Notes: a model not told the origin generated them from the letters alone. A stretch of 64,000 bases of DNA from Vibrio campbellii CAIM 519 = NBRC 15631 = ATCC 25920 (GCF_002163755.1 NZ_CP015863.1:2914001-2978000), one strand, 5' to 3'; shown: positions 51,852 through 61,359, counted from the first letter of the stretch. Numbers and translations: made by a program.

Positions 51852-53580
51852 GGAAGTCCCTCTTTGATACGAATACTTCTTGAATAATGCCAGCTCGAAT
51901 TGTGAAGTCACCAAATGCTTCGCCTTCTTCACGTTCAGCAGCCCAACGAGCCACCAGCTGATCAATCTCTTCTAAGACTTGCTTATCCGTAATGTTCTCT
52001 TTATACATCTTCGGTACTCGTGTACCACCGCGGTTACCACCTAGGTGTAAGTTGTATCGACCTGGTGCTTTACCAACTAAGCCGATTTCTGCCAGCATTG
52101 CTCGACCACAACCATTTGGACATCCTGTTACTCGCAGAATGATATTGTCTTCTTCAGGGATACCATGCTTTTCTAGAATACCTTCTACATCGGTTACGAA
52201 CTGAGGAAGGAAGCGCTCTGCTTCTGCCATTGCTAATGGACATGTTGGGAACGCCACACACGCCATCGAGTTCTTACGCTGTTCACTTACGCCGTCATCC
52301 ATTAAGCCATGTTCACGAGCAATCTTTTCGATCTTCGCTTTTTGGCTTTTTGGTACACCAGCAACAATCAGGTTTTGGTTTGCTGTCATACGGAAATCGC
52401 CTTTGTGGATTTTGGCAATTTCAGCAACACCTGTCTTAAGTGGCTTACCTGGGAAATCTAATAGACGACCGTTTTCAATGAAAAGAGCTAGGTGATGCTT
52501 ACCATCGATCCCCTCAACCCAACCGATACGGTCACCACGTTCCGTGAATTCGTAAGGACGGCTTTGTTCAAACTTAACACCGGCACGTTTTTCTACTTCC
52601 GCTTTAAACACATCACTACCAACACGATCTAATGTGTATTTGGTTTTTGCATTCTTACGATTAGAACGGTTACCCCAATCACGTTGAGTTGTTACTACAG
52701 CAGCAGCAACATCAAGTGTTTTCTCCAATGGAATAAAACCAAAGTCATCCGCTCTACGTGGATAGGTTGACGTATCACCATGCGTCATCGCTAGACCACC
52801 ACCAACAAGCACGTTAAAACCAACCAACTGTCCGTTATCTGCAATCGCTACGAAGTTAAGATCGTTAGCGTGTACGTCTACGTCATTTTGCGGTGGGATA
52901 ACCACTGTGGTTTTAAACTTACGTGGTAAGTAGTTCTTACCTAGAATCGGTTCGTCTTCTTCCGTGCTTTCTACTTTTTCACCGTCTAACCAAATCTCTG
53001 CATAAGCGCGCGTCTTCGGTAATAGATGCTCACTGATCTTCTTCGCCCATTCGTAAGCTTCTTGGTGTAGCTCCGACTCCACTGGGTTAGTGGTACACAA
53101 CACGTTACGGTTAACATCACCCGCAGTTGCAATCGAATCAATACCAATGCTGTTGAGCGTTTGGTGCATTAACTTGATATTTGGTTTTAGCACGCCATGG
53201 AACTGGAACGTTTGACGAGTAGTAAGACGAATACTTCCATATAGAGAGTGCTCGGTTGCAAACTTGTCGATCGCTAGCCATTGCTTTGGTGTAATGATGC
53301 CACCCGGCATACGCGCACGAAGCATGACATTGTGCAGCGGCTCCAACTTTTGTTTAGCACGCTCGTTACGGATATCGCGGTCATCTTGCTGGTACATTCC
53401 GTGAAAACGAATCAATTGGAAGTTGTCTGCAGTAAAGCCACCAGTAATGCGGTCTTGCAGATCTTGTTCAATCGTTCCACGCAGTAAATTACTTTCTCTT
53501 TTAAGGCGCTCGTTATCCGAGAGTGGACCAAGCACCTCACCTAATACTTCTTGGCTGTTTGATTGTTGATTCGCGCTCAT
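51844..53580 (-). CDS. cysI: Sulfite reductase hemoprotein subunit
   Basis: A 578-residue subunit that reduces sulfite to sulfide with siroheme and a 4Fe-4S cluster. The cluster ligands are the four Cys in CVAFPTC (about 437-443) and TGCPNGCG (about 480-487). Two nitrite/sulfite reductase half-domains are visible, with the N-terminal IRFHGMYQQDDRD and the substrate-contact region LRARMPGGIIT. It starts directly at the cysJ stop (one-base overlap at 53580), so it is translationally coupled. Confidence 0.97.
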   Translation of the reverse strand: MSANQQSNSQEVLGEVLGPLSDNERLKRESNLLRGTIEQDLQDRITGGFTADNFQLIRFHGMYQQDDRDIRNERAKQKLEPLHNVMLRARMPGGIITPKQWLAIDKFATEHSLYGSIRLTTRQTFQFHGVLKPNIKLMHQTLNSIGIDSIATAGDVNRNVLCTTNPVESELHQEAYEWAKKISEHLLPKTRAYAEIWLDGEKVESTEEDEPILGKNYLPRKFKTTVVIPPQNDVDVHANDLNFVAIADNGQLVGFNVLVGGGLAMTHGDTSTYPRRADDFGFIPLEKTLDVAAAVVTTQRDWGNRSNRKNAKTKYTLDRVGSDVFKAEVEKRAGVKFEQSRPYEFTERGDRIGWVEGIDGKHHLALFIENGRLLDFPGKPLKTGVAEIAKIHKGDFRMTANQNLIVAGVPKSQKAKIEKIAREHGLMDDGVSEQRKNSMACVAFPTCPLAMAEAERFLPQFVTDVEGILEKHGIPEEDNIILRVTGCPNGCGRAMLAEIGLVGKAPGRYNLHLGGNRGGTRVPKMYKENITDKQVLEEIDQLVARWAAEREEGEAFGDFTIRAGIIQEVFVSKRDFHA

Positions 53581-55454
53581 TAGTACACATCCCTTTGGTA
53601 ACGTTTCGCTTTACGTAGATCGTTGATAAATGCTTCGGCTTCTTCACGAGATAGCTTGCCTTGTTGCTCGGCTACAAATACCAGCGCATCGTGAACATCT
53701 TTTGCCATACGAGTGGCATCACCACATACATAGATGTAGGCACCATCTTGAATCCATTGCCAAACTTGTTCAGCGTTTTCTAGGATGCGATGTTGAACAT
53801 AAACCTTCTCTGCTTGGTCACGGCTAAACGCAACATCAAGGCGAGTCAGCAAACCTGACTTGAGGTACTTCTGCCATTCCACTTGGTAAAGGAAATCTTG
53901 AGTAAAGGTACGGTCACCAAAGAACAACCAGTTCTTGCCTTCCGCGCCACGGTTATCACGCTCTTGAATAAAGCTACGGAAAGGCGCAATACCGGTACCA
54001 GGACCAACCATGATGATTGGAGTGTTGTCATCTTGTGGCAGTTTGAAGTTATTGTTGTGCTCAACAAACACTTTCACTTCACCACCTTCTTCTAGACGTT
54101 GAGCGAGGAAACTCGATGCTCCGCCATAGCGCTTTTCATCACCTTTGTCGTATTCAACCAAGCCTACGGTTAAATGAACTTCTTCATCGACTTCCGTTTG
54201 ACTCGAAGCGATAGAATATAGACGAGGTGTCAATCGACGAAGCAAACCAACCAATTCTTCTGCACTTAGCTTGGTCTTCTTCTCTGCAAGTACATCTACA
54301 ACTTGGGTATTTGCAGCGTACTCACGAAGCTTGTCTTTATCTTCCACTAGCTTTTGTAGTTTCTTGCTACCAGATAGCTCTGCGAATTTAGTGACAAACT
54401 GAGGGTTTGATGCGGTGATTTCGTACTTGCTAACCAATGCACTGTGAATAGAAAGGCTTTCGCCATCCACTTCAACACTTTCTACACCGGATAGACCAGC
54501 CTTAGCTAAGATAGCGTTGGCTAATTCTGAACTATTGTCGAACCAAACACCTAGCGCATCACCTGGCTGATAGGTCAAACCCGACTCTTCAAGATCAATC
54601 TCTACATGGCGAACGTCTTTACCTGAATCACGGCCCGTGATTTTCTGGCTAGTAAGTAATGTTGCGGTATATGGGTTTTGCTTGTTATAAGCATAATGTC
54701 CTGGAGCGGCATGACCAACAGGTAGTTGAACGACTTCTGCTTCATTACCTGAAGAAAGGGCTTCTTTTACTTGTTCAAGCGCTTGCTTACGCCATTCAGC
54801 AGCCGGCGCTTCATAATCCACATCACAATCAATGCGATCGATGAAGGCTGTTGCGCCTAACTTAGACAAGTAACTATCAAAGTCTTTGCCCGTTTGGCAG
54901 AAGAACTCATAACTAGAATCGCCCAGTGCAATCACGGCGTATTGTAGATTTGGTAACTTGGGTGCTTTTTTAGATTGAAGGAACTCATGCAGTTCAATGG
55001 CATTATCTGGTGCTTCGCCTTCACCATTGGTCGACGCCACGATAATCACGTGAGTCTCTTTTGCTAAGTTCTTGCCTTTGTAATCGCTGGCATCAAACAG
55101 CTCTACAGCAATACCTTCAGCTTTAGCTTCTTGCTCTAGTGCCTCAGCAACACCTTTCGCGTTACCGGTTTGAGAAGCAAAAATGATGCTCAGTTTGCCT
55201 GCTGGCTTTGCAGCTACTGCAGCCGCCGCTTGTGCGATTGGTGTTGCAGCCGCCGCGCTTGGTTGGTTTTGAGCGAGTCCCCAGAAGTAACCGCTGACCC
55301 ATGCAAGTTGCTGTGAAGACAACTCTGAGACAGTTTGCTGGAGTGAGTTAAATTGCTGGTCATTTAGTGGGCTTGCAATTGGTGGATTACCACCCTGCCC
55401 ATTATTATCTTCCGACACTTTCTTGTGAGAATATTCATTCTGTTGAAAAGACAT
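53580..55454 (-). CDS. cysJ: Sulfite reductase flavoprotein subunit
   Basis: A 624-residue flavoprotein passing NADPH electrons to CysI. The start is ATG 55454 (MSFQQNEYSHKK), with AGGGAT upstream; ATG 55475 is in frame but has no ribosome binding site. Domains: flavodoxin (about 85-230, IFASQTGNAKGVAEAL), FAD-binding (about 255-480, RLYSIASS) and NADPH-binding (about 485-624, VGPGTGIAPFRSF; the C-terminus ends in RDVY). The first 75 residues are a Gln/Ser-rich lead with QLAWVSGYFWGL as in other CysJ proteins. It is first in cysJIH and probably CysB-controlled; no clear CysB site was recognised. Confidence 0.96.
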   Translation of the reverse strand: MSFQQNEYSHKKVSEDNNGQGGNPPIASPLNDQQFNSLQQTVSELSSQQLAWVSGYFWGLAQNQPSAAAATPIAQAAAAVAAKPAGKLSIIFASQTGNAKGVAEALEQEAKAEGIAVELFDASDYKGKNLAKETHVIIVASTNGEGEAPDNAIELHEFLQSKKAPKLPNLQYAVIALGDSSYEFFCQTGKDFDSYLSKLGATAFIDRIDCDVDYEAPAAEWRKQALEQVKEALSSGNEAEVVQLPVGHAAPGHYAYNKQNPYTATLLTSQKITGRDSGKDVRHVEIDLEESGLTYQPGDALGVWFDNSSELANAILAKAGLSGVESVEVDGESLSIHSALVSKYEITASNPQFVTKFAELSGSKKLQKLVEDKDKLREYAANTQVVDVLAEKKTKLSAEELVGLLRRLTPRLYSIASSQTEVDEEVHLTVGLVEYDKGDEKRYGGASSFLAQRLEEGGEVKVFVEHNNNFKLPQDDNTPIIMVGPGTGIAPFRSFIQERDNRGAEGKNWLFFGDRTFTQDFLYQVEWQKYLKSGLLTRLDVAFSRDQAEKVYVQHRILENAEQVWQWIQDGAYIYVCGDATRMAKDVHDALVFVAEQQGKLSREEAEAFINDLRKAKRYQRDVY

Positions 55455-55571
55455 TGTCACGACATCCCTATTCATTGCGTGACGATAGATTAACCACTCT
55501 CTCTAATAACAAGAAAGAATAGAAGAGAATGTTTTATAACTTTTTGGAAGTAAGAACGCTGAACCTAGTGC

Positions 55572-55802
55572 TCAGCGATCCTCAATACGAACCTGTTGAA
55601 AGCCAACCGCCAACGCGGATTTTGAAGCCGTATCGAGGTCATCATACTGGCACTCTTCTCCATGACTGTCTGTGAGACAAACAAACCCTCCACGGGCATG
55701 ACGAAACTCAACAACCCAACCTCCCTCTTGAATTGAAGGCTCGATGATGGCTTCTACTAGCTGGTTGTCACGAAATAGATGTCGTAATTCATTTATTGTC
55801 AT
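55572..55802 (-). CDS. Small hypothetical protein upstream of cysJ
   Basis: A 76-residue acidic soluble protein of unknown function. It has no signal peptide or membrane segment. The middle (EGGWVVEFRHARGGFVCLTD) looks beta-rich, the ends helical. Two cysteines (about 42 and 51) are present. The start MTINELRHLF and clean stop with good codon use suggest a real gene. It is about 118 bp upstream of cysJ on the same strand. I do not recognise the family with confidence. Confidence 0.75.
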   Translation of the reverse strand: MTINELRHLFRDNQLVEAIIEPSIQEGGWVVEFRHARGGFVCLTDSHGEECQYDDLDTASKSALAVGFQQVRIEDR

Positions 55803-55903
55803 CGCAATCCCTGCTCCAACTTTTCTACATTGCTCTCAATAAGCATGGTCGAAGACTGAAACTTGGGCGAGAAATTCGATTTAATATAATGAAGTGATAT
55901 AAA

Positions 55904-55930
55904 AAAACGCCGCTTATAAAGCGACGTTTT
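55904..55930 (-). terminator. Terminator of the outer-membrane protein gene
   Basis: A 12-bp stem with one G-U pair (AAAACGTCGCTT/AAGCGGCGTTTT on the minus strand) and a TTT tail. Confidence 0.85.
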
Positions 55931-55951
55931 AAAGGAATGAATGCAGCGTAC

Positions 55952-56617
55952 TTAGAAAGAAAACTGAGCACCAACAAAGAAGCCGTCTGCAAAAATGAAC
56001 TCTTTACCTAGGTTCGACAAGAATTCTTCAGACTCTAAATCAATCACACGGTAGCCACCACGGAATGTTAACTCAGACTCTTGGAAAGGAATTCGGTACT
56101 GAACACCAGCCATTAGATCGGTACTCTTAATACCTTTGTTATCGCCGAAGTTCATCTCACCAATCACATCAAAGTTTGTGTTTGGCACTGTGATTTCTGC
56201 ATAGCCGTACCAAGCCCAAATCAGCTCATCAAAGTCTTCAGTGCGAGCATTAGTGCCTGCGTCTACGTATTTTGTATCGCTCAAATTACTAAAGGTCAGA
56301 CCCGCATCAAAATGCATCAAGTCGTGTTCAAGAATTTGGTAGTAAAGAGTGAGATCAAGTTTGTCGAAACCCATGTAATCCGCATCAACACTTGAGTAAC
56401 GAAGGCGCGCATTGGGAACGTACTTTACGTCATGCTCTATCGCAGCATAATAAGAACCCGTTGTGTCGCTATCTCTTCTTACTTCATTCACTTTGGTATC
56501 CGCTACCCAAACTTCCGCACCGACCTTGGTAGTGAAAGAAGACTCTTGCTCTGCAAAACAAGGGTTAGACGCTGCCAACGATAGTGTCGCTAAAGCGATG
56601 GTCGCTTTATATGTCAT
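55952..56617 (-). CDS. Outer-membrane beta-barrel protein, TIGR04219-like
   Basis: A 221-residue exported protein. Residues 1-22 are a signal peptide (LSLAASNPCFA/EQ). The mature part shows alternating hydrophobic strands with aromatic ends, about eight to ten beta-strands (LDLTLYYQILEHDLMHFDAG; ELTFRGGYRVIDL), and ends in Phe (GAQFSF), the outer-membrane targeting signature. It resembles a family of uncharacterised vibrio outer-membrane barrels. No specific substrate can be suggested. Confidence 0.8.
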   Translation of the reverse strand: MTYKATIALATLSLAASNPCFAEQESSFTTKVGAEVWVADTKVNEVRRDSDTTGSYYAAIEHDVKYVPNARLRYSSVDADYMGFDKLDLTLYYQILEHDLMHFDAGLTFSNLSDTKYVDAGTNARTEDFDELIWAWYGYAEITVPNTNFDVIGEMNFGDNKGIKSTDLMAGVQYRIPFQESELTFRGGYRVIDLESEEFLSNLGKEFIFADGFFVGAQFSF

Positions 56618-56717
56618 GTAATTTTTACTCCGAGATAGCTGATTTCAACATTAAGGGGCATGTGAGAAATACTAACATACTCTCACAGCCCGCTATCAAC
56701 TAAATCTCTATAATCCG

Positions 56718-56933
56718 TTACTTATAACGAGGCTGAGCGACGAAGTTTTTAAAAAACCATATACCTAATGCAATGACTATCAACCAAGGCAATAGTTTTA
56801 ATACTGCGCCCACCATCCCCAACAAGAACATCACAACCAATGCGATACCTGTCGCGGCAAATACGGTCACCATGGTAATACCGGTTACCAACAGGGTTGC
56901 TGTGAAAACTAAAATAAAGATCAGCTCCAACAT
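56718..56933 (-). CDS. pspG: Phage shock protein PspG
   Basis: A 71-residue inner-membrane protein of the phage shock response. ATG 56933 (MLELIFILVFTATLLVTG) is preferred because AAGGAG lies eight bases upstream; a GTG two codons earlier sits too close. Two membrane helices (about 3-24 and 27-60, with MVGAVLKLLPWLIVIALG) match E. coli PspG in size and layout. A sigma-54 type promoter is visible 30-45 bases upstream, consistent with PspF control. Confidence 0.88.
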   Translation of the reverse strand: MLELIFILVFTATLLVTGITMVTVFAATGIALVVMFLLGMVGAVLKLLPWLIVIALGIWFFKNFVAQPRYK

Positions 56934-56964
56934 AATCACTTCTCCTTTGTTTTAGTTTTACTAG

Positions 56965-56980
56965 AGCAGGTTCCATACCA
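56965..56980 (-). promoter_or_regulatory. Sigma-54 type promoter of pspG
   Basis: The minus strand reads TGGTATGGAACCTGCT: GG and GC are separated by 10 bases, as required for -24/-12 elements (consensus TGGCAC-N5-TTGC). Confidence 0.65.
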
Positions 56981-57022
56981 ACTTACAAAAAACAGCATAA
57001 GCCAATGATATTTAGATAAAAA

Positions 57023-57057
57023 ATAAAGCCAGAGGCATTTCCACACTCTGGCTTTAT
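57023..57057 (-). terminator. Terminator of dusA
   Basis: ATAAAGCCAGAG and CTCTGGCTTTAT form a 12-bp stem; on the minus strand TTTTTTATC follows. Confidence 0.9.
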
Positions 57058-57097
57058 CATTTGTCAGTTGGTCATTTTCACCAACCACTGGTGAAAT

Positions 57098-58078
57098 TTA
57101 CACATTCAATTCTTTTGGGATCTTCGCTAGTGCGTCTTGCAGCACTTCTAGGCCAGAACCCGGTTTGTGCGCGTTTTCACTGATGTGACGACGCCATTGA
57201 CGAGCACCCGGCATGCTTTGGAACAGACCCAGCATGTGGCGTGTGATGTGACCTAGGTAAGCCCCTTTTGCCAATTGCGCTTCAATGTACGGGTACATCT
57301 CTTCAACAATTTCGCTGCGCTTTTTCACTGGCGTGTTTGAACCAAATAGTTCTTGGTCAACAGATGCCAACAAATAAGGGCTTTGGTACGCTTCTCGACC
57401 GATCATCACACCATCTAGGTATTGTAGATGCTCTTTCGCTTCTTCTAATGATTTCACACCACCGTTAATCGCAATCGTTAAGTGTGAGAAATCTTTCTTC
57501 AGTTGGTAAGCGCGTGGGTAATCCAATGGTGGGATCTCACGGTTCTCTTTCGGGCTTAGACCACTTAGCCATGCTTTACGTGCATGGATAGTGAATTGCT
57601 CACAACCGCCTTTCTCAGAGACTATAGATACAAAGTCCGTTAAGAACTCGTAAGAATCTTGGTCATCAATACCGATACGAGTTTTTACCGTAACAGGAAT
57701 ATCAACCACATCTTTCATCGCTGCAACGCAGTCCGCAACCAACTGAGGCTCTGCCATTAAACATGCACCGAAGCGACCATTTTGAACACGATCCGACGGA
57801 CAACCTACGTTTAGGTTGATTTCATCATAACCACGCTCTTGAGCGAGTTTGGCACACGTAGCCAAATCGGCTGCATTTGAACCGCCAAGCTGAAGGGCTA
57901 ACGGATGCTCTTCTTCGTTATAAGCAAGGAAATCCCCTTTTCCATGAATGATCGCGCCTGTAGTCACCATTTCGGTGTACAACAGGGTTTCTTTGGTCAT
58001 TAAGCGATGGAAGTAGCGACAATGACGATCCGTCCAATCCAACATTGGTGCTACAGAGAGCCTGCAAGAATGAGTCAT
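57098..58078 (-). CDS. dusA: tRNA-dihydrouridine(20/20a) synthase
   Basis: A 326-residue FMN enzyme that reduces uridine 20/20a of tRNA D loops. The start is ATG 58078 (MTHSCRLSVAPMLDWTDRH); the in-frame extension to 58159 is not conserved-looking. FMN contacts LSVAPMLDWTDRH, active-site Cys in NVGCPSDRVQNGRFGACLM (GAC), and KTRIGID are visible. The insertion patterns resemble DusA rather than DusB or DusC. A dyad CCACTGTGCAGTGG lies upstream at 58156-58169. Confidence 0.95.
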   Translation of the reverse strand: MTHSCRLSVAPMLDWTDRHCRYFHRLMTKETLLYTEMVTTGAIIHGKGDFLAYNEEEHPLALQLGGSNAADLATCAKLAQERGYDEINLNVGCPSDRVQNGRFGACLMAEPQLVADCVAAMKDVVDIPVTVKTRIGIDDQDSYEFLTDFVSIVSEKGGCEQFTIHARKAWLSGLSPKENREIPPLDYPRAYQLKKDFSHLTIAINGGVKSLEEAKEHLQYLDGVMIGREAYQSPYLLASVDQELFGSNTPVKKRSEIVEEMYPYIEAQLAKGAYLGHITRHMLGLFQSMPGARQWRRHISENAHKPGSGLEVLQDALAKIPKELNV

Positions 58079-58155
58079 GATATAAACACCCGTTTTTACG
58101 TTGCCAAGATAGAGCGCGACGGTGCGCTCAAAAAATGAAGTCGAGTATTGTATAC

Positions 58156-58169
58156 CCACTGTGCAGTGG
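58156..58169. repeat. 14-base perfect dyad in the dusA-zur divergent region
   Basis: CCACTG-TG-CAGTGG is a perfect dyad, but it does not match the usual Zur operator wording. Confidence 0.4.
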
Positions 58170-58333
58170 ATGCGAGTGTTGTGAGCTTACTTCCCAACTG
58201 GTGTATTTCGGCATTGGGATCTCGTTCTGTGATATCGGTTACTCTCTCTGATATACACCTACTTGCTTTAATTCATGATTTTCGGTCTGATAGTGGGTAA
58301 AATGAAGTCTTTCTAAACGAAGTTCGTATAGAA

Positions 58334-58819
58334 ATGGTTTATCATAAAGCACGTCCGATAGTTATGGTGAAAGATTTGGACCCAACAATCCTTGAACAAA
58401 TTGAACATATCTGCGCAGAGCGCGGAGTAAGATTGACGCCGCAACGCCGACGCGTTTTTGAGCTCATTTGTTCTAATCGCCGCGCCTCTAGTGCGTATGA
58501 GCTATTGGAGCAACTGAAAGAGAGTGAGCCACAGGCTAAACCACCGACGGTATACCGAGCATTAGATTTTCTTCTAGAACAAGGCTTTATTCATCGAGTG
58601 GAATCAAACAACAGCTTTATCACTTGCTGTTCGTTCAACACTCAACAGCACTTTTTCCAACTGCTAATTTGCGATAAATGTGGCGATGTCGTTGAACTTG
58701 AAGACGAGACGCTGATATCCTTGTTGGCCAATAACGCCGAGAAACATGGATTCAAACTGACGAATCACGTTATCGAAACCCATGGCGAGTGCCAGGCATG
58801 TTCCTCGGAGACGAAATAA
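58334..58819 (+). CDS. zur: Zinc uptake regulator Zur (Fur family)
   Basis: A 161-residue Fur-family repressor that senses zinc and represses zinc importers. The winged-helix domain spans about 15-85 (GVRLTPQRRRVFELI; KPPTVYRALDFLLEQGFIHR). The structural zinc site Cys pairs are CDKCGD (about 113) and the C-terminal CQAC (about 154). Position beside dusA and the sequence favour Zur over Fur. A second in-frame ATG at 58364 cannot be excluded as start. Confidence 0.92.
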   Translation: MVYHKARPIVMVKDLDPTILEQIEHICAERGVRLTPQRRRVFELICSNRRASSAYELLEQLKESEPQAKPPTVYRALDFLLEQGFIHRVESNNSFITCCSFNTQQHFFQLLICDKCGDVVELEDETLISLLANNAEKHGFKLTNHVIETHGECQACSSETK

Positions 58820-58837
58820 GAAAGATAGAAGAACGTT

Positions 58838-59299
58838 ATGCGCGCTGAATTTGTAAACCCGTTTTTGGCTTCTTTAATGAATGTGCTAAAAACCATGGCT
58901 TCGCTTGAATTGAAGCCACAAAAACCGCGAATCAAGAAAGATGAGATCGCACGAGGTGACGTTTCTGGCCTTATTGGCATGGTTGGCCCGCAAACTCGTG
59001 GCTCTATGTCGATTACCTTTGACGAAGCGTTAGCACTTGAAATCATGCAGAACATGCTTGGTGAACGTCCAAATGGACTGAACGAAGAAGTGACTGATAT
59101 GGTAGGCGAAATCACGAATATGGTGACAGGCGGAGCGAAGCGCATTCTAGCGGAAAGTGGGTTTGATTTTGATATGGCAACACCAGTTGTGGTATCAGGT
59201 CGAGGTCATACCATTCGCCATAAGTGTGAAGGCTCAATCATCATCATGCCTTTCTCTTCACAGTGGGGAAATGCCTTCATCGAGATTTGCTTCGAATAA
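58838..59299 (+). CDS. CheX-like CheY-P phosphatase, not linked to chemotaxis genes
   Basis: A 153-residue protein of the CheX/CheC family of CheY-phosphate phosphatases. The catalytic E-x-x-N motif is present in GEITNMVTGGAKRI (about 86-99). The N-terminal MRAEFVNPFLASLMNVLKTM is typical of CheX. It follows zur by 18 bp on the same strand and may share its transcript. No chemotaxis genes lie nearby, so its response-regulator partner is unknown. Confidence 0.85.
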   Translation: MRAEFVNPFLASLMNVLKTMASLELKPQKPRIKKDEIARGDVSGLIGMVGPQTRGSMSITFDEALALEIMQNMLGERPNGLNEEVTDMVGEITNMVTGGAKRILAESGFDFDMATPVVVSGRGHTIRHKCEGSIIIMPFSSQWGNAFIEICFE

Positions 59300-59307
59300 T
59301 CGAGAAG

Positions 59308-59336
59308 AAATAGGTTGGTCAGTGCCAACCTATTTT
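59308..59336 (+). terminator. Terminator after the CheX-like gene
   Basis: AAATAGGTTGG and CCAACCTATTT form an 11-bp stem with a 6-base loop, then TTG. Confidence 0.88.
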
Positions 59337-59357
59337 TGTTTCTGCCTCAGGCAATAA

Positions 59358-59383
59358 AAAAGGTCAGCGTTTGCTGACCTTTT
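59358..59383 (-). terminator. Terminator of pgi
   Basis: AAAAGGTCAGC and GCTGACCTTTT pair around GTTT; flanking A/T runs allow function in both directions. Confidence 0.9.
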
Positions 59384-59400
59384 CTTTTTCTAATCAAACA

Positions 59401-61053
59401 TTAAGCTTTGAACGCTTTAAATGCATTGATTAGACCATTTGTCGAGCTGTCATGTGAGTTGATTTCTGACTCATCCGCTAGCTCAGGTAGGATTTGGTTT
59501 GCTAGCTGTTTACCTAGCTCAACGCCCCATTGGTCGAAGCTGAAGATGTTCCAGATAACGCCTTGAACGAAGATTTTGTGCTCGTACATTGCGATCAGGT
59601 TACCTAGTGTGCGAGGTGTGATTTGCTTAACTAGGATCGAGTTCGTTGGGCGGTTACCTTCAAACACTTTGAATGGTACTAGAGACGCCATTTCTTCTTC
59701 GCTCTTACCTGCTTTCGCAAATTCTGCTTTCACAGTTTCTGCAGACTTACCAAATGCCAGTGCTTCTGTTTGTGCAAAGAAGTTAGACATCAGTTTTTGG
59801 TGGTGGTCGCTTGCTGGGTTGTGGCTGATTGCTGGTGCAATGAAGTCACATGGGATCAGCTTAGTGCCTTGGTGGATCAGCTGGTAGAACGCGTGCTGAC
59901 CGTTAGTACCTGGCTCACCCCAGATGATAGGACCCGTTTGGTAAGTCACTGCGTTACCTTCACGGTCTACGTACTTACCGTTAGATTCCATGTTACCTTG
60001 CTGGAAGTACGCCGCGAAGCGGTGCATGTACTGATCGTAAGGTAGGATTGCTTCAGACTCAGCGCCGTGGAAGTTGTTGTACCAAATACCGATCAGAGCA
60101 AGAATCACCGGGATGTTGCTTTCTAGATCTGTCGACACGAAGTGGTTATCCATCTCGTGAGCACCGTCTAGAAGCTCAATGAAGTTGTCGTAACCTACAG
60201 CCAGTGCAATTGAAAGACCGATTGCAGACCATAGTGAGTAACGACCACCAACCCAGTCCCAGAACTCAAACATGTTGTCTGTGTCGATACCAAACTCAGA
60301 TACCGCAGGAGCGTTAGTAGAAAGCGCTGCGAAGTGCTTAGCAACGTGTGCTTGATCGCCAGCAGTTGCTAGGAACCAATCACGTGCAGAGTGCGCGTTT
60401 GTCATAGTTTCTTGAGTCGTGAACGTCTTAGACGCGATCAAGAATAGCGTTGTCTCTGGGTCTACTTTCTTCAAAGTTTCAACGATGTGAGTACCATCAA
60501 CGTTAGAAACGAAGTGTAGGTTTAGGTGGTTTTTGTATGGTGCTAGTGCTTCAGTCACCATGTAAGGACCAAGGTCAGAACCGCCGATACCGATGTTTAC
60601 GATGTCTGTGATTGCTTTACCTGTGTAACCTTTCCACTCACCGCCGATTACGCGCTCAGTGAATGATTTGATTTTCTCAAGAACCGCGTTTACCGCAGGC
60701 ATTACGTCTTCGCCGCCAACCATTACAGGCTTGTTCGAACGGTTACGTAGTGCAGTGTGAAGAACAGCGCGATCTTCTGTTTTGTTGATCGCATCACCAC
60801 TGAACATCGCTTCAATAGCTGACTTAAGCTCAGTCTCGTTCGCAAGAGCAAAAAGGTGCTTCAGAGTTTCCTCGTTGATTAGGTTCTTTGAGTAATCGAC
60901 TAGGATGTCTGAGCCGAAGCGCGCAGAGTATTTGTCGAAACGCGCTGCGTCTTGAGCAAATAGCTCTGTCAGATCCATATCTTGTGCAGATTCGAAATGC
61001 GCAGTTAGCGCTTTCCAAGCTTGTGTTTGCGTTGGATTGATATTTTTCAACAT
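59401..61053 (-). CDS. pgi: Glucose-6-phosphate isomerase
   Basis: A 550-residue glycolytic enzyme interconverting glucose-6-phosphate and fructose-6-phosphate. Conserved features are the active-site loop IGIGGSDLGPYMV (about 152-164), SKTFTTQET (about 208-216), the Glu and His of NMESNGKYV and FHGAESEAILPYDQ, and the signature FDQWGVELGK near residue 505. The length matches E. coli Pgi (549). It is a single-gene unit with its own terminator. Confidence 0.98.
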   Translation of the reverse strand: MLKNINPTQTQAWKALTAHFESAQDMDLTELFAQDAARFDKYSARFGSDILVDYSKNLINEETLKHLFALANETELKSAIEAMFSGDAINKTEDRAVLHTALRNRSNKPVMVGGEDVMPAVNAVLEKIKSFTERVIGGEWKGYTGKAITDIVNIGIGGSDLGPYMVTEALAPYKNHLNLHFVSNVDGTHIVETLKKVDPETTLFLIASKTFTTQETMTNAHSARDWFLATAGDQAHVAKHFAALSTNAPAVSEFGIDTDNMFEFWDWVGGRYSLWSAIGLSIALAVGYDNFIELLDGAHEMDNHFVSTDLESNIPVILALIGIWYNNFHGAESEAILPYDQYMHRFAAYFQQGNMESNGKYVDREGNAVTYQTGPIIWGEPGTNGQHAFYQLIHQGTKLIPCDFIAPAISHNPASDHHQKLMSNFFAQTEALAFGKSAETVKAEFAKAGKSEEEMASLVPFKVFEGNRPTNSILVKQITPRTLGNLIAMYEHKIFVQGVIWNIFSFDQWGVELGKQLANQILPELADESEINSHDSSTNGLINAFKAFKA

Positions 61054-61359
61054 GGTCTTTATCCCGATGTTACAGTAGGTTCCATTCCTGACAGTCTAGC
61101 GAAAACTGCGGAATCCCCGATTAAGCAAATAGAATATAAATGAGATGTTTGGGCAAATTGCCACAAAACAAGTCTTTGTAATTTTTTTTCAGTCGCCAAT
61201 TATGACTGAGTGCCCTTTCACTCGCATTGAGTTAGGTCACGTTCCCTGTTTCGAATGTAAACAATTCATTTATGATGCTGGGAATCATATCATTTCGTAA
61301 TGACAGGCTCTAATTTGATTAGGATAGACGCCAAACCAAATTTTTCCAAAGGAACGCAT

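Noticed and set aside
51852..51965. Longer frame of cysH inside cysI
   Set aside because: The added residues do not resemble CysH and overlap the cysI coding end by over 100 bp.
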